DNA of 64,000 nt from Glandiceps talaboti (taxonomy: Eukaryota > Hemichordata > Enteropneusta > Spengelidae): the NCBI RefSeq assembly GCF_964340395.1, contig NC_135567.1, positions 9,503,984-9,567,983 of the forward strand. Direction: 5' to 3'. Each line of letters starts with the position of its first letter. The stretch's first letter is position 1. Both the position numbers and the translations under genes were made by a program. The notes beneath the pieces are model-generated. The model did not search any database. It was not told the origin of the DNA and saw nothing but the letters and a program-made list of their open reading frames with translations. This document shows, piece by piece, positions 45,256 to 58,115 of the stretch.

Positions 45256-45734
45256 ACTATAAGTGATGAAGTGCTGCAACATATTAATACATAATTACTG
45301 AACTTGTTCTGACGCATTGACGTTTAGGTAAATTTAGGTAATGTAATCAATATGTTGCTACTCTTTATCATTCCTACTTTGATTGGCAGCACTGTAGATT
45401 TCATAGAACTTAGATTTCATAGAACTTAAGTTTTCCACAACACTAATGTTTCAGAACTTCAGTTTTTATAGAACTATACAAACTGAAGGCAAAAATTTGT
45501 AATCGAAAAAAAAAAAACGCAAAAGAAACTGAAAGGCACGAAAAGAATAAATGTTCTGTCTTTATACATTCAGTCAAATATTTTGAACTATTTTGAAAGC
45601 TGTATACATTGAAGGTTATTATATATAGAGTACAATATGTAATATTTTCATACATCATTATTATTATAAAACATTTTTTCTATTTTAACATTGTCAACGA
45701 TGTTGGCTAGAGGTTTTCTTTTCTCTCTTCTTTG

Positions 45735-46052
45735 TATGTCTGTCTGTCTGCCTGCCTGTCTGTCTGTCTGTCTGTCCGTCCGTCCGTCTGTCAATATGTA
45801 TGTCTGTGTGTGTGTGTGTGTGTGTCTGTCTGTCTGTAAGTATGTATGGATGGGTATGTGTATGTATGTATGTAGGTATGTATGTATGTATGTATGGATG
45901 GATGGGTGTGTGTATGTATCGATGTAGGTATGTATGTATGTATATATGTATGTCTGTCTGTATGTATGTATGTATGTATGTATGTATGTATGTATGTGTG
46001 TATGTATGTATGTATGTACATACGTACATACATACATACATATATATGTCTG
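45735..46052. repeat. Microsatellite, CTGT, GTGT and TATG tracts
   Basis: Successive (CTGT)n, (GT)n and (TATG)n with a GGATGGATGGG patch. Six shadow frames cross it on both strands. Confidence 0.95.
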
Positions 46053-46537
46053 TCTGTCTATTAATGTAATGTTACCACATTTCCCATGATGCATCATTCA
46101 AAATATTAATATCAACTTCAAATAAAAATACATTTTAATAAAACCATGGCGACGACGATGTACTTATTTTTTTTTACTTATTTTTTTCGTCCATGAGTGC
46201 ATTACTATGTACTGGCATATATTCTAACTATATCATTTAGACAAATGGAATATCAAATCACTGACTGTAAGTGATATGGTGTCATGCTGCCCTCACAGGC
46301 TGGCTCGATGAAAGGGTTTGACTGATGTGTGAGGGCGCCCTGTCACTGATGTGTGAAGGGGCTGGCTGGCATCTACAGTACTGTTCTAATTTCCCACAAA
46401 GCCTCACACACATGCCAAAAGCACGCACACACAGATGCACACCACATGCTTGTGTGTACACACACATATACATCCATATGTATGAATGTATGTCCACAGA
46501 GAAAAACGACCATAAGATACAGACAAACAGATACAGA

Positions 46538-46540
46538 TGT

Positions 46541-46584
<44 letters not shown>

Positions 46585-46604
46585 GACTGACAGACAGACA
46601 GACA
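46538..46604. repeat. Microsatellite, GACA tract
   Basis: (GACA)n of about 60 bp with one GACTGACA break, 3' of Rab-B. Confidence 0.95.
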
Positions 46605-46944
46605 CTGGTAAACCAAGACCACTGGAAACTTCAAAAGTTCTAGTTCAAGTCAGTCGTGTTTACCATAGTACTGTGTACATTACTGGAGGGAAGAAGCCAC
46701 AATCTTCAAATAAACTTGTCACAAATACACATCATCCATACTGTAGATCATTTCATAAACAGGCGCCAGTTTTCAAAGCAAATCTGACAATAAATGACCA
46801 CGTATTCCATGACACGACAGTAAATGGCCACGTATTCCATGGCACGACAATAAATAGACGCCCTCAATGTACTCCTGTGTCACTTATACATTACGTCCCA
46901 GAGTCTCACATTGTGTCAAAATCCCAGACATATTATGACAAACT

Positions 46945-49900
46945 TCAAGAACAACAAACGTGCGTTTCTTCCTCTGAACTTCGCGATGCGATCCGTAACT
47001 GATCCATGCGCTGTTCATGTAAATTTCCCGGAAAGTTTGTTTCCGTAGTGTGCCATACTTTAGGTATGATATGATTGTTTTCCATCGGGATAGAGTTCTC
47101 GTTATTTTCAACGACGTTGACGCCACTGTCCGGGCAGGTTTGGGACAAGACAATGAGTTGTTGACATACATTCAGAAATGCTTCTTGTAGTCCTGTGTGT
47201 TTTATGAGAGAGAGAGAAGAATGGTTAATAGATTATATGCAAATGAAAACAAAAATCTACCAATCAGATAAAAGGTGAAAGGTTAGTTTTCAAGATCACC
47301 TGACTTACATGCAAATGAAGACAAAAATCTACCAATCAAATAAAAGGTTAAAGGTTAGTTTTCAGAATCACCTGACTTGTTTCATTGGTTTATTTGATTT
47401 GATGAACAGATACAGAAATCATGTCTCAGATACAAGTATTTACCTTGTTACAATGTTTCCAACTTTGGTGTGAAATGGTAAGTACGATGTTGAGAATGCG
47501 CAAGGTGTTGGCCCTCACTTTTAGTTTAAAATCTGCTCTTAAAGAATCCCTAGTGGCCAAAACTAAACAATCTTTTGTCTTTCCAGGTATAATCAAAGAC
47601 TCTGGTCATCACCTACTTCTGAATAGCACCCCTAGTGGCCAAACTATGCAAACTATCCTTTGTCTTAGAAAGTGCACTCCAAATCTCAAAATGATCCATG
47701 TCCTCAGGACTACTTGATAATCTGCTCCTAAATAGCGCACTCTAGAGGCCAAACTATACAATCCTTTGTTTTTCTGGTAACCAGAACAAAACATAACTTA
47801 CCTTGGTTTGTGAGTGCTGATGTTTCAAAGAATAAAGCACCAATGGAGCTGGCATAATCCTGGGCTTCCTCTAGACTAACTTTTCTGTGTTCTACCAAAT
47901 CACATTTATTGGCTAAAACACATAGAACTAGAAAGTGAAAAAGAACACTGTGTTAGGTAGTCTCAATTACCAAGACTCTCACCATTGAGGGCTTATTGGC
48001 TAAAACACGTAGAACTAGAAATTGAAAAAGAACACTGTGTTAGGTAGTCTCAGTTACCCAGACTCTCGCTGTTGAGGGCATAACCTCGGAGTATGAGCCA
48101 GGGAAAATATGTTAGTGATTGTTACAATATGGCTGTATGGAGAGTCTGACCCATAACATGACCCTCAGTAGTAAAATCACATGGTGACAATTGTTGCTAA
48201 GAGTATTTAGATTTCTCTCCTGACAAAGATGGTTTTCAAAATGTTTATACCATGATTTCTGTTAAATATACACAGAGTTGATGAAAATGATAATTCGGAA
48301 TCATTTTTGTCTAATCAGTGACAGTTCCAGATCTTGACAGCAGCCATATTGCGGTGATTTCAAAAATTAATTGGCACCTAAAAATAGCGTCATAACGATA
48401 TTTTTATGATATTTTTATAAGGCCAAAAAAAAAGAATTGTTTCTGGTCAGTGCTCGCATCACTTAAATACCCTCGCATTGGTCTTTTTTTTTCATGTTTG
48501 TCAAGCCCATGCAGTCTGCAGATCTGGAGGAAAACACAAAAATAACCTTTCCTACTTCAGTGAAGACAACTGCAGAGCCAATCATGAACTAGCGAATGAC
48601 ATCTGCCCCACATACACACTTGGTCTAAAGTACTAAATAAAAAGAACAGTAACTGCCATAAATAGTAGACTGAGTGACAAGTTTGTTGAGAATTAAAAAA
48701 AAAAAAATTGCGCCATCACACCAGTTTAGATAAAATGTCCTGACCAGAAACATATTAATTTTTTTACCTAACCTGTGTATTGTACAATTTCCTGTTGCAG
48801 AAATTGATTTCATGTTCACTAGTTATTTTACGCTAAGTTAGTTAGTTCTAAGTTAGTTCTAGCCAATCTATACATATACATACCTATTTTTTCATCCACG
48901 TTTCTCTGTAATTCTGAAATACAAGAAAATATGATTGCGTTATGAAATCATTTCAAAGAAAGTAGCTAATAATGAATGTAATTCATCGAGAAATCACTTA
49001 GTGAATGGTTCACTGAGAATAACTGAGATTTGCTAATAGTGATCGAGATTCTCAGATAACAGTTTCTGATAATCTAGTAAGATATAGGTTACCATTTAAA
49101 TGTACATTCTCAGATAACATCTTGTGCTGTACTAGACAGTAATTTAGATACACTGTAACACTTGAAATCAACTCACAATGCTTGAGATTTACTGATAATG
49201 ATTGGACTCAATTGGCAGAGAACGAGTGATAGTATCTGAGATTTATCGATAATATCTGAGATTCGCTTACAGTGAATATGAGTCTCTGATAATGACTGAA
49301 AATTAAAAATAATTATTTGTGATTTGAATTTTTGATGACAACTGATAATCCAGACATTACCTTCCACCCATGATTTAATTTCAGTAAATGTATACAAACA
49401 CCTCCCCCTCCATTCAGACCCCACCCCCCCCTAACTGAGATAATATCTGACATTACCTTCCACCCATGATTTAATAGCAGTAAATGTATACAAACACCCC
49501 CTCCACCCAGACCCCACCCTCCCCCTTAACTGAGATAATATCTGACATTACCTTCCACCCATGATTTAATAGCAGTAAATGTATACAAACACCACCCCTC
49601 TCCACCCAGACCCCACCCTCCCCCTTAACTGAGATAATATCTGACATTACCTTCCACCCATGATTTAATAGCAGTAAATGTATACAAACACCACCCCTCT
49701 CCACTCAGACCCCACCCTCCCCCTTAACTGAGATAATATCTGACATTACCTTCCACCCATGATTTAATAGCAGTAAATGTATACAAACACCACCCCTCTC
49801 CACTCAGACCCCACCCTCCCCCTTAACTGAGATAATATCTGACATTACCTTCCACCCATGATTTAATAGCAGTAAATGTATACAAACACCACCCCTCTCC

Positions 49901-52280
49901 ACTCAGACCCCACCCTCCCCCTTAACTGAGATAATATCTGACATTACCTTCCACCCATGATTTAATAGCAGTAAATGTATACAAACACCACCCCTCTCCA
50001 CTCAGACCCCACCCTCCCCCTTAACTGAGATAATATCTGACATTACCTTCCACCCATGATTTAATAGCAGTAAATGTATACAAACACCACCCCTCTCCAC
50101 TCAGACCCCACCCTCCCCTTAACTGAGACAATATTATCATTACCTTCCACCCATGGCTTAATAGCAGTAAATGTATACAAACACCCCCTCCCCCCTCCAC
50201 CCAGACCCCACCCTCCCCCTTAACTGAGATAATATCTGACATTACCTTCCACCCATGATTTAATAGCAGTAAATGTATACAAACACCACCCCTCTCCACT
50301 CAGACCCCACCCTCCCCTTAACTGAGACAATATTATCATTACCTTCCACCCATGGCTTAATAGCAGTAAATGTATACAAACACCCCCTCCCCCCTCCACC
50401 CAGACCCCACCCTCCCCCTTAACTGAGATAATATCTGACATTACCTTCCACCCATGACTTAATAGCAGTAAATGTATACAAACACCACCCCTCTCCACTC
50501 AGACCCCACCCTCCCCCTTAACTGAGATAATAACTGACATTACCTTCCACCCATGATTTAATAGCAGTAAATGTATACAAACACCACCCCTCTCCACTCA
50601 GACCCCACCCTCCCCCTTAACTGAGATAATATCTGACATTACCTTCCACCCATGATTTAATAGCAGTAAATGTATACAAACACCACCCCTCTCCACTCAG
50701 ACCCCACCCTCCCCTTAACTGAGACAATATTATCATTACCTTCCACCCATGGCTTAATAGCAGTAAATGTATACAAACACCCCCTCCCCCCTCCACCCAG
50801 ACCCCACCCTCCCCCTTAACTGAGATAATATCTGACATTACCTTCCACCCATGATTTAATAGCAGTAAATGTATACAAACACCACCCCTCTCCACTCAGA
50901 CCCCACCCTCCCCTTAACTGAGACAATATTATCATTACCTTCCACCCATGGCTTAATAGCAGTAAATGTATACAAACACCCCCTCCCCCCTCCACCCAGA
51001 CCCCACCCTCCCCCTTAACTGAGATAATATCTGACATTACCTTCCACCCATGGCTTAATAGCAGTAAATATATACAAACACCCCCTCCCCCCTCCACCCA
51101 GACCCCATCCTCCCCCTTAACTGAGACAACATTGACATTACCTTCCACCCATGACTTAATTTCAGTAAGTGTATACAAATACCCCCTCCACCAAGACCCC
51201 CCCTCTGAGACAACACTGACATTACCTTCCACCCATGATTTAATAGCAGTAAATGTATACAAACACCTCCCCCTCCACCCAGACCCCACCCTCCCCTTAA
51301 CTGAGATAATATCTGACATTACCTTCTACCCATGACTTAATAGCAGTAAATGTATCAGGTGCCGATATATCATAAACCAGTAGCGCTGCGTTGGCTTTAC
51401 GATAATACATTGGTGCCATAGAACGGAATCTTTCCTGTCCTGCTGTATCCCATAGTTGTAATTTGACTCTGTGGTCATCTATATTCCTGTATATGTATAG
51501 AATTATAAACAATACTCATTATTGATCATAATAGGTCACGTAGTGGTCACAAAGCGGCAGTGTACCGGCTCAATGACTAGTACACATGCACGTCCTATAT
51601 AATCTATGCGATCTATACGAATGTTTTTTTGGAGGTTTTACCCAAGGATGCATTGCGGCGCAATGACTAAGTATGCACGTTCTATATACTATGCGCATTC
51701 TCCACGCGGAGGGCACTATCTACAATGAATCTACCCTGCGTGAGCTTATGGGCTTTGCCTAGTTATGATATTACATTCTTATACAATGCATGAGTCAAGT
51801 TGAACAAAAATATAGAATATTACTCTGGTCGTTCTACGTCACATGTCTACATCATTGGTTCTGCTGTGAAATATGAGTCAAAACATTCAAAATTGCCATT
51901 TCTCTCCCTGTGTTGGTACTGAGTTAGCCTGGTGTTAGACAGTAAGATACGTCGTGACGTTTCGCCCTCACCGGCCTCCTCTCTCTGTGTTAGGGGTTGC
52001 CTGATGTTAGAGGGCGCCCCGTCACTGCGTACCTTACAGACTAGTCTGGTGTGAACTTGGTTCAGGCATACATTGTAATTGTATAACCCTTCCAGATGCT
52101 AACACATTCTATGACTTGGGATGACATACAAGTTCAAGGTCACCAAAAGGTCAGGAAAGTTGACTATTAACTGTTATACTTACATTTTGATAGTGAAAAA
52201 AGAAGCTCCAATTGTTGGTGTAACTTGTTGACTAAAATGATTACTGACATAACGAAGTACAACGCTAGTTTTACCAACAC
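46945..52280 (-). CDS. Rab-family small GTPase (Rab-B), first exon not found
   Basis: Five exons join in phase: 52184-52280, 51323-51486, 48884-48913 (a 30-nt microexon), 47802-47927 and 46945-47192. The first visible residues are GVGKTSVVLRY, the second half of a P-loop; the start exon with the first glycine lies further upstream, perhaps beyond 64000. Then follow TPTIGASFF (switch I), WDTAGQERFRSMAPMYYRKA, WVEELQRNVDEKI, NKCDLVEHRK (G4) and ETSAL (G5). SMAPMYYR and PTIGASF point to the Rab5/Rab21/Rab22/Rab31 endosomal branch; the subfamily is unsure. The C terminus HVCCS ends in Cys-Cys-Ser, a prenylation signal. The tail after G5 is about 70 aa, rich in Asn, Ser and Glu. The gene is in the same orientation as Rab-A. 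Introns after exons 3 and 5 carry donor-side repeats. Confidence 0.93.
47513..47780. repeat. Diverged tandem repeat next to a Rab-B donor
   Basis: Three passages of CCTAGTGGCCAAAACTAAAC...TTTTGTCTTTCC type, about 100-115 bp apart (47560, 47632, 47740). The last ends about 20 nt from the donor at 47801. Old and decayed compared with the other arrays. Confidence 0.65.
48045..48360. mobile_element. Partial copy of the 25675-26056 long-TIR element
   Basis: TAGTCTCAGTTACCCAGACT at the left, then the family interior (CATGACCCTCAGTAGTAAAA; ACAAAGATGGTTTTCAAAAT). The right TIR is missing or decayed. It lies in the Rab-B intron between the microexon and exon 47802-47927. Confidence 0.7.
49355..51322 (-). 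repeat. Minisatellite of about 99 bp made from a Rab-B exon end plus its 5' splice site
   Basis: About 20 copies. On the gene's strand each unit holds ATACATTTACTGCTATTAAA, TCATGGGTGGAAG and then GTAATGTCAGATATTATCTC and a G-rich stretch. The first part copies the last 30 or so bases of coding exon 51323-51486 (...TFTAIKSWVE) and the second the first intron bases. The true exon end has TTAAGTC and GGTAGAAG; most copies have TTAAATC and GGTGGAAG. In the middle (about 50040-51000) copies alternate between two lengths, giving a dimeric period near 199 bp. Frames such as MERGGVCIHL are by-products. Confidence 0.96.
51935..52043. repeat. Foldback element of the GGCGCCCTCAC family
   Basis: TTAGACAGTAAGATACG at the left and CGTACCTTACAGACTA at the right are imperfect inverted ends; AGAGGGCGCCCCGTCAC inside. 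It lies between Rab-B exons 52184-52280 and 51323-51486. Confidence 0.75.
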
Positions 52281-52367
52281 CTGAAAATAATAAATGACAG
52301 GAATTAATCATTATACTGTGTAAGACGATAGAACGCCATGAGGCGCAAGTACAAATGAGGTGTACTC

Positions 52368-52462
52368 GGGCTGTTTGCACGAGTGCTTGCAGTGTTTTCT
52401 ATGCCTGTACTTTCACGAGCGTAGTGAGTAGAAAACACAGCAAGCACGCGCGCAAACAGCCC
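52368..52462. repeat. Hairpin, 34-bp arms
   Basis: GGGCTGTTTGCACGAGTGCT and on to TTTTCTA at 52368-52401 pairs with 52429-52462 at about 31 of 34 positions, with a loop of about 27 nt. It is some 90 bp before the acceptor of the first visible Rab-B exon. Confidence 0.85.
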
Positions 52463-54279
52463 AATATGACGGATTTCTGCCATTAGTGGTTCAAGTGTGA
52501 CTTTCCCGACATGGTGAGCCAGCAAGTCGGGTGTCATAAAAATTGTTTGCATCTGTAAAGCTATTTGCAATGTCACTGATAATGGGTCAGTAAAACTGAT
52601 ATGACATTGAGCTTAGCTTTGCCTGATGTGTTATAGCTTTGCCTGATGTGTTATGTAACAGTACTGTATCACATTTGTAAATATTGCCAACAAACATTAT
52701 TCAGTGATAAGAAAGATAAGAAACCCCACTTCCTTAGTTAATGGCTCAATTCTGTAATGACAGTAAACGTAACAGCCAAAAAGAAATGCTACAACGGATT
52801 TTAATCAGATTGTGCTACACTTTAAGATAGCAAGATTGAATGAGTACAGTTTTTTGCTACATTTTGAAGTACACATGCCACCATACAGACATCAAATGAA
52901 AACCGCAAACAACATTTTATGCACCCTTCATCCGGTGTTTGATACTAAGAAAAACATTGGTGCCCAAATGTCTGTACTGAGTTGTAATACATTGAAATGG
53001 TTTATTTCATTTAGACTAAATGTAGCAAAAAATGTTATCTTGCTATTGAAGTCAGTTTCCTGTTGGTTTCTGTGTGGTTCAACTGGTTGTATCAAACAGA
53101 AAAGCTGAATGGTATTGTGAAGTTCACTGTATAATGTCACAGTTGTACTCAATGTAACATATATACTGACGTACTGTTATAACATTCTATCAGTAAACTG
53201 AGTCGTGTGATCCAGATTCCAGTGGTGTTTACACTTTGATGAATTACCGGCACTAATTACATTGTATCTATCTGCATGAACTTTGTCTCATTCCTGACGG
53301 CTACACGTAAACAACCGGTGTTTTTTTGCAGGTTGTATACACATGTACACTGGTATGTTTTCAGTTTGTCTCCAAGAACCTCATTCCTGACTGATACAAG
53401 AAAACAACCAGTGTTTTTTTGCAGGTTGTATTAACTGGTATGTCTTCAGTTTGTCAAGACAGAGACTGTGGTAAATGAGATGATGTCATCATAAGATGTT
53501 TTCTCATGAACCCTTACAATATGCTAATCTCTCTCAAGCTGGTATTTTTAAGTGTTGACAATAAATTGGTTTATACTTACTACATACTAAAATGTCACGA
53601 CAGTACAATAACACTTTCATTTCCATGGAAACCAAGTAGTTTAAAAATATTTCAGTTATTTGAAAGATGTTTACCTACATTTACATTGTATCTGAATTTA
53701 GAATTACCGAGGTCTTATGTTACATTTTAAGACATACATAACAGAATCTAGATGGATAACACAACCTTTGACCTCAGTATAACCTTTGACATGATTTGAT
53801 GTTTTTCCACTCATTTCCTACAGGCTGACTTGGCAACTCAAAATGACATCTATCTGCTGAGTAGTTCGTCAACTTAACAGTGTTTTGATAACAGGTCAAA
53901 ACAGTCAGGTCTTTCAGGACATCAGCTACGGAAGTCTATTTCAAGGTTGTGATCATACGAACCCCCCCCAATTTTTTAAGCCCTGCTCACTGCGCCATTT
54001 TCAACAAAGTGCAATGTAACACTAATATTACTCAAGCAATCACTGGTACACGTTGTGAAACAAGAATATTGAGAGTCATTCCAATTATACAAACCCAAAT
54101 TACTTTAATGATCTTAAAGAACCAATGCGGATTGATGTGAAAATCGGTTGTTTGACTGAACAAGAGAAGAAGATAGTCGGAGTAGACTCACATTCACAGT
54201 CCTCGGGGCATCGCATCACTTAAAGAACTGTTTTGTGTATATCGACATCTACCGTACTGTATAATTGTACTTGAATATC
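52463..54279. other. Gene-free stretch upstream of the visible Rab-B exons
   Basis: A direct duplication of about 115 bp occurs at 53281-53460 (CATTCCTGACGGCTACACGT and TTTTTTTGCAGGTTGTAT in the first copy, near-identical text in the second). The search for a Rab-B first exon encoding the start of the P-loop before a G|GT donor found no convincing candidate. Confidence 0.5.
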
Positions 54280-54760
54280 CTTGTATTAAGCCTGTTCAGA
54301 CTACGAATTTTGTGTAGGGCCAGGCCATGGCCAGGTCCTGGTCTGGGACAAAAAAAAAGGTGTGAACGGTTTAGCCAGGGCCTGGCCCGGACAAGATTTG
54401 GTCCCAGACGAGAAGGTGGTTCAGGCCCTGGCCTGGGCCGGGCCTGGTCTTGTCCCAGAGCAAAAACATCCGTGTGAATGCAGACCTTGTCCCAGATGAC
54501 GCCCTCTCATGTTGACCTACAGTATATGTTGACCTTTTTACTATTGTCTAAGCGTCCCATGAATGTGTAATGTTATTATCAGTTGGAAAGTAAACAATTA
54601 TCGAAGTCAGCCATATTTAACAATAGTAGCGTTGATGTGACTGAGGGCGCTGTTTTTGTCCTAGACTCGATGACGACAAATATGCAATCTGAACGCAGAC
54701 CAAAAGTTAACACCTGATTAATTTGTTTACTGGGACCAGGCCATGGCAAGGTTTTTTACA
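54280..54760. repeat. GGCCAGGCC-rich inverted element (candidate)
   Basis: Repeated passages of GGCCAGGTCCTGGTCTGGGA, CCAGGGCCTGGCCC and TTGTCCCAGA fold back on each other. TGTTCAGACTACGAAT at the left and GTGTGAATGCAGACC / CTGAACGCAGACC on the right look like related ends. Boundaries are uncertain. The 70-aa frame across it is not judged a gene. Confidence 0.45.
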
Positions 54761-55489
54761 TATGTGAACACCCTTAGTGTCGGCCCTCATCTACTACATA
54801 CATGTAGGACTAATCATTTGTTGACGTGTTACTGTGATGATCCGTGTTATTGTACTACGTGTAGGGGATTGATAGTCTGGATGCCAACTGTGGTTTCTAG
54901 TGAAGGCATAAATCATAACGATACTGTATAGGAACTAGACTAGGCATAGCAGAAACACGTCTACAAAAGATTAGCCTTAGTTAGTCAATGAGGACCCACA
55001 GTACCGGGATATTCAAGTACAATAATTATGTGATAGATATTGGTATACAAAACATCACTTTTTTAGCGATGCTGTCGAGGACTGTGAGAGAGTCTATAGA
55101 CAGAGTTGAGCTGGAATCAAAAGACTGATCTCAGGTAATTTTATTAATGTAATGACCTAGGATTGAAACATTCCCCTTTAAATAATGTACCACAACTCAT
55201 AAACAGTTGTATTTGTCTACAAACTTTATCTTTTACTCTGTCCATAAAATGTAATGATGTGAAAGAATGTGATTGTCTATGGAATGAATGGGTGTGTGGA
55301 GGCTGTAGTATGAAGTCAAGGTGAAACAGATAAATGGTTTATCTATATGATGACAATAACACATCATTTATTACGGTGTGCTAGGATAGGATGTCTCTAT
55401 ATACTATCAGTACGTCAAGGATACCTGTACCGGTATATGTATATCGTTATCATGGTTGGGTTAAGATTCGGTTACCCTTGTAATGTGCA

Positions 55490-55494
<5 letters not shown>

Positions 55495-55576
<82 letters not shown>

Positions 55577-55609
55577 GTGTGTGTGTGTGTGTGTGAACAT
55601 ACGTACATA

Positions 55610-55640
<31 letters not shown>
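55495..55640. repeat. Microsatellite, GT and CTGT tracts
   Basis: (GT)n of about 60 bp, a (GTAT)n patch, a second (GT)n and (CTGT)n. Confidence 0.96.
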
Positions 55641-56394
55641 GTATGTATATCTACATGTGACATACATACTTACTTACATACTGGTATGTACATGTGTATT
55701 TACATGTAGTACATGTTATACGTACATATATGTGTATCTACACATGTAACATGTATAGGAGTGTGTACATGTATTTGGATATGTATGCTGTATGCTGTTC
55801 ATTTACACACAGTAGATTGTACATAAATTACACCACAGCTAATATTTATTTTACAATCATCTGTTATCATTCAATGACTCTCATTTAATGTTTTTTTTAT
55901 TTTATCTCTTTTGGCTATAAAGAACGTTAATCATAGTTACCTTCAGGTGATAAAGTATATAATGTTATTATACAACATTAAATTGTTGAACTGAGGTCAA
56001 AAGGTCAAGGCAAAAGACGACAGATTGTGAAGTTTTAGACATGGACCCAAAATCAATTTGAATGGATTTATTGTACGTACTATGTGTACAGTACACAAAT
56101 ACATTTAACCACATCCTAAAATCAGCACCCCTCCCCTCCCCCTCTCCCCTCCCCCGCCCCCAATGAATCATGATTTTAACTTATTACTATATAAAATAGA
56201 TCTCCTAATTGACATGTATAATTGACATAATTATTGATATTTTAACAATTTTCATTGAGTTCATATTTGGATGTCAGATCAAAAAAAATAATACTCACAT
56301 CAAGTTCAGATTTGACTAACTATTACCGATAATGAGTATTATTTTTAAAATTATTAAATTTCATGTAGATCTGTACAAAAATATCAAAAACGTA
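55641..56394. other. Gene-free stretch
   Basis: AT-rich with a C-rich run at 56127-56160 (CCCCTCCCC repeats). No exon or clear repeat recognised. Confidence 0.4.
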
Positions 56395-56660
56395 CAGTGT
56401 GTCCTGTAAGCCAATTTGATGCACCACTGATGCACACACTTTCTAGTGACGCACTAAAATTTGGTGTTCCCCTATGTGGTGACCAGTGTACCCTCTAACT
56501 AAGCCAATTTGATGCACCACTGATGCACAAAATTTCTAGTGACACACCAAAATTTGGTGTTTCCCTATCTCTTACTATGTAGTGTCTCACAAGAAAAATC
56601 AGTTTTTATCATTTTGACTCACAACAACAAAATGTGGCTATCATTAAAGGACATACTGCT
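56395..56660. repeat. Copy of the CACCAAAATTTGGTG family
   Basis: Two internal units (GATGCACCACTGATGCAC; CACACCAAAATTTGGTGTTT) followed by the family tail TGTCTCACAAGAAAAATCAG and GTGGCTATCATTAAAGGACA. Confidence 0.75.
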
Positions 56661-57045
56661 ACCTCTTCACATTAAACTCTTAAAGCCATGGTCACTGTAC
56701 TACTTATTAATTTACAGGAAGACAAACAGAAGCTAGTCCCATTTACAGGCTCCTAAATAAATGAAAAACTCAAGAAAAAGACAGGAATACAAAACACACA
56801 AACATGTCAAACAAAACAAAACTAATAAAATGCACGATGAAAACTCATCTGTGCAAAAATTCAGTGTAAGTTAATATATTTGGTGAGCTAATTAAATTTC
56901 GGTACACTATGAATTTAATTTAAATTTAACAAAATGCACATAAAAACACATTACAAGGCAAATATATAAAATTAATCTTGCAAGGTGGACTTGCGATTAT
57001 AATGTTGCAAAATAGCATTTTTAAAATTTCTCAGGGATAATAAAA

Positions 57046-57290
57046 GAGAACTTGCAAACCCGCCATGTTGAATGTTGCATCATGGGAAATGTGATAATAA
57101 ATACTAATCAATTAGCATTGTAAACAATATTGATACATTGTTTATAACCAGGAATTCATAGTCACCCTGACCATTGTGGGAGGTTAATTTTATCACTAGC
57201 TCCAGATTAGGTATTATGATAACCACAGATAATCCCATAGTCCTTTGCGTCTGAGCATGCTCAGTTTGGATTGCAAGTTCCCTATTGAAA
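57046..57290. mobile_element. Reversed copy of the AATAGGGAACTTGCAA MITE
   Basis: Left end GAGAACTTGCAAACCCGCCA, interior CATCATGGGAAATGTGATAA and GAGCATGCTCAG, right end TTGCAAGTTCCCTATT. It is the 44998-45255 element turned round, with an imperfect left end. Confidence 0.85.
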
Positions 57291-57354
57291 TACTTCAAAA
57301 AAGGTCATTATAATTAGAAGTTATTCCCCCAAAATTTGTTTTCATTCAGCCATG

Positions 57355-57670
57355 GTAAATATGAGTGACCTGAGGGGCCCTTGTTACTATCAGTCTCTAG
57401 ATGTAGTGACAACCCTTAGGTCACGAGTTTTTTCCAGCTCAGTGAATGAAGAAAAAATATTGGAGAATAACATAATTATACCAGTGCAAGTAAATATCAA
57501 AGAAAAATCAGGGAAAGTAATGACAATTTTGAACATTTTGAATATTTTGAACACAGCAGAACCAGTGATGTATACACGCTGTCATGACATAGACACACGT
57601 TGTCGTGATAAAAAATGACCAGAGTATATATTCCATATTTTTTGTCCAACTTAGTCCATGCATGGTATAA
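57355..57670. repeat. Copy of the GTGACCTAAGGGG dispersed repeat
   Basis: ATGAGTGACCTGAGGGGCCC and CAACCCTTAGGTCACGAGTT form the family hairpin. The body follows (GACATAGACACACGTTGTCG; TATATATTCCATATTTTTTG) to CATGGTATAA. This body is what the LTR element at 1-4934 has interrupted. Confidence 0.75.
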
Positions 57671-58115
57671 GTTGCCATACATCTCTGATTGGTACAGTGT
57701 TTTGAAAACATTAGTACATATAGAACTTTAACAAAACTACCGACCTACTTTCTTCATTTTTCAACATTTTGAACTGATTTTCCATATGCCACCCCTAAAT
57801 TTGTACTTCCAACTGTATTCCTTAGTTCAAAATTTAGCAAAATCCCTGCCTGCTGATAATATTCTGCTGTCAGAATCTTATATTTTGTATTTTTTCAGCT
57901 AGACTCAAAAGATCTCACCACCCTCCTTATCTACTTATCCTTCAACTTTTCACCCCGTTCCTTAAGTAGGTTGTCATTTTGTTTACAATATAACAATATA
58001 AGTCATAAATAAAACATGTCTGAAGTTAAAACCTGTGCTTTTCTGTGTTTTGTATGTTAATGTGGATATGGACAATGGACATTCTTAGCTTTATGTTCTC
58101 GTGTGTGCTGTCTTG

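Noticed and set aside
46325-47002. Plus-strand frame of 225 aa
   Set aside because: It runs through a GACA microsatellite and lies antisense to the last Rab-B exon; no domain is visible.
49471-51319. Minus-strand frames with MERGGVCIHLLLL repeats
   Set aside because: They read the Rab-B donor array in a frame other than that of the exon; only the tail at 51323-51486 is coding.
53961-54140. Possible Rab-B first exon around 53560-54200
   Set aside because: Donor-like sites occur, but none follows a frame ending in a P-loop start (hydrophobic run then Gly-x-x) in phase 1.
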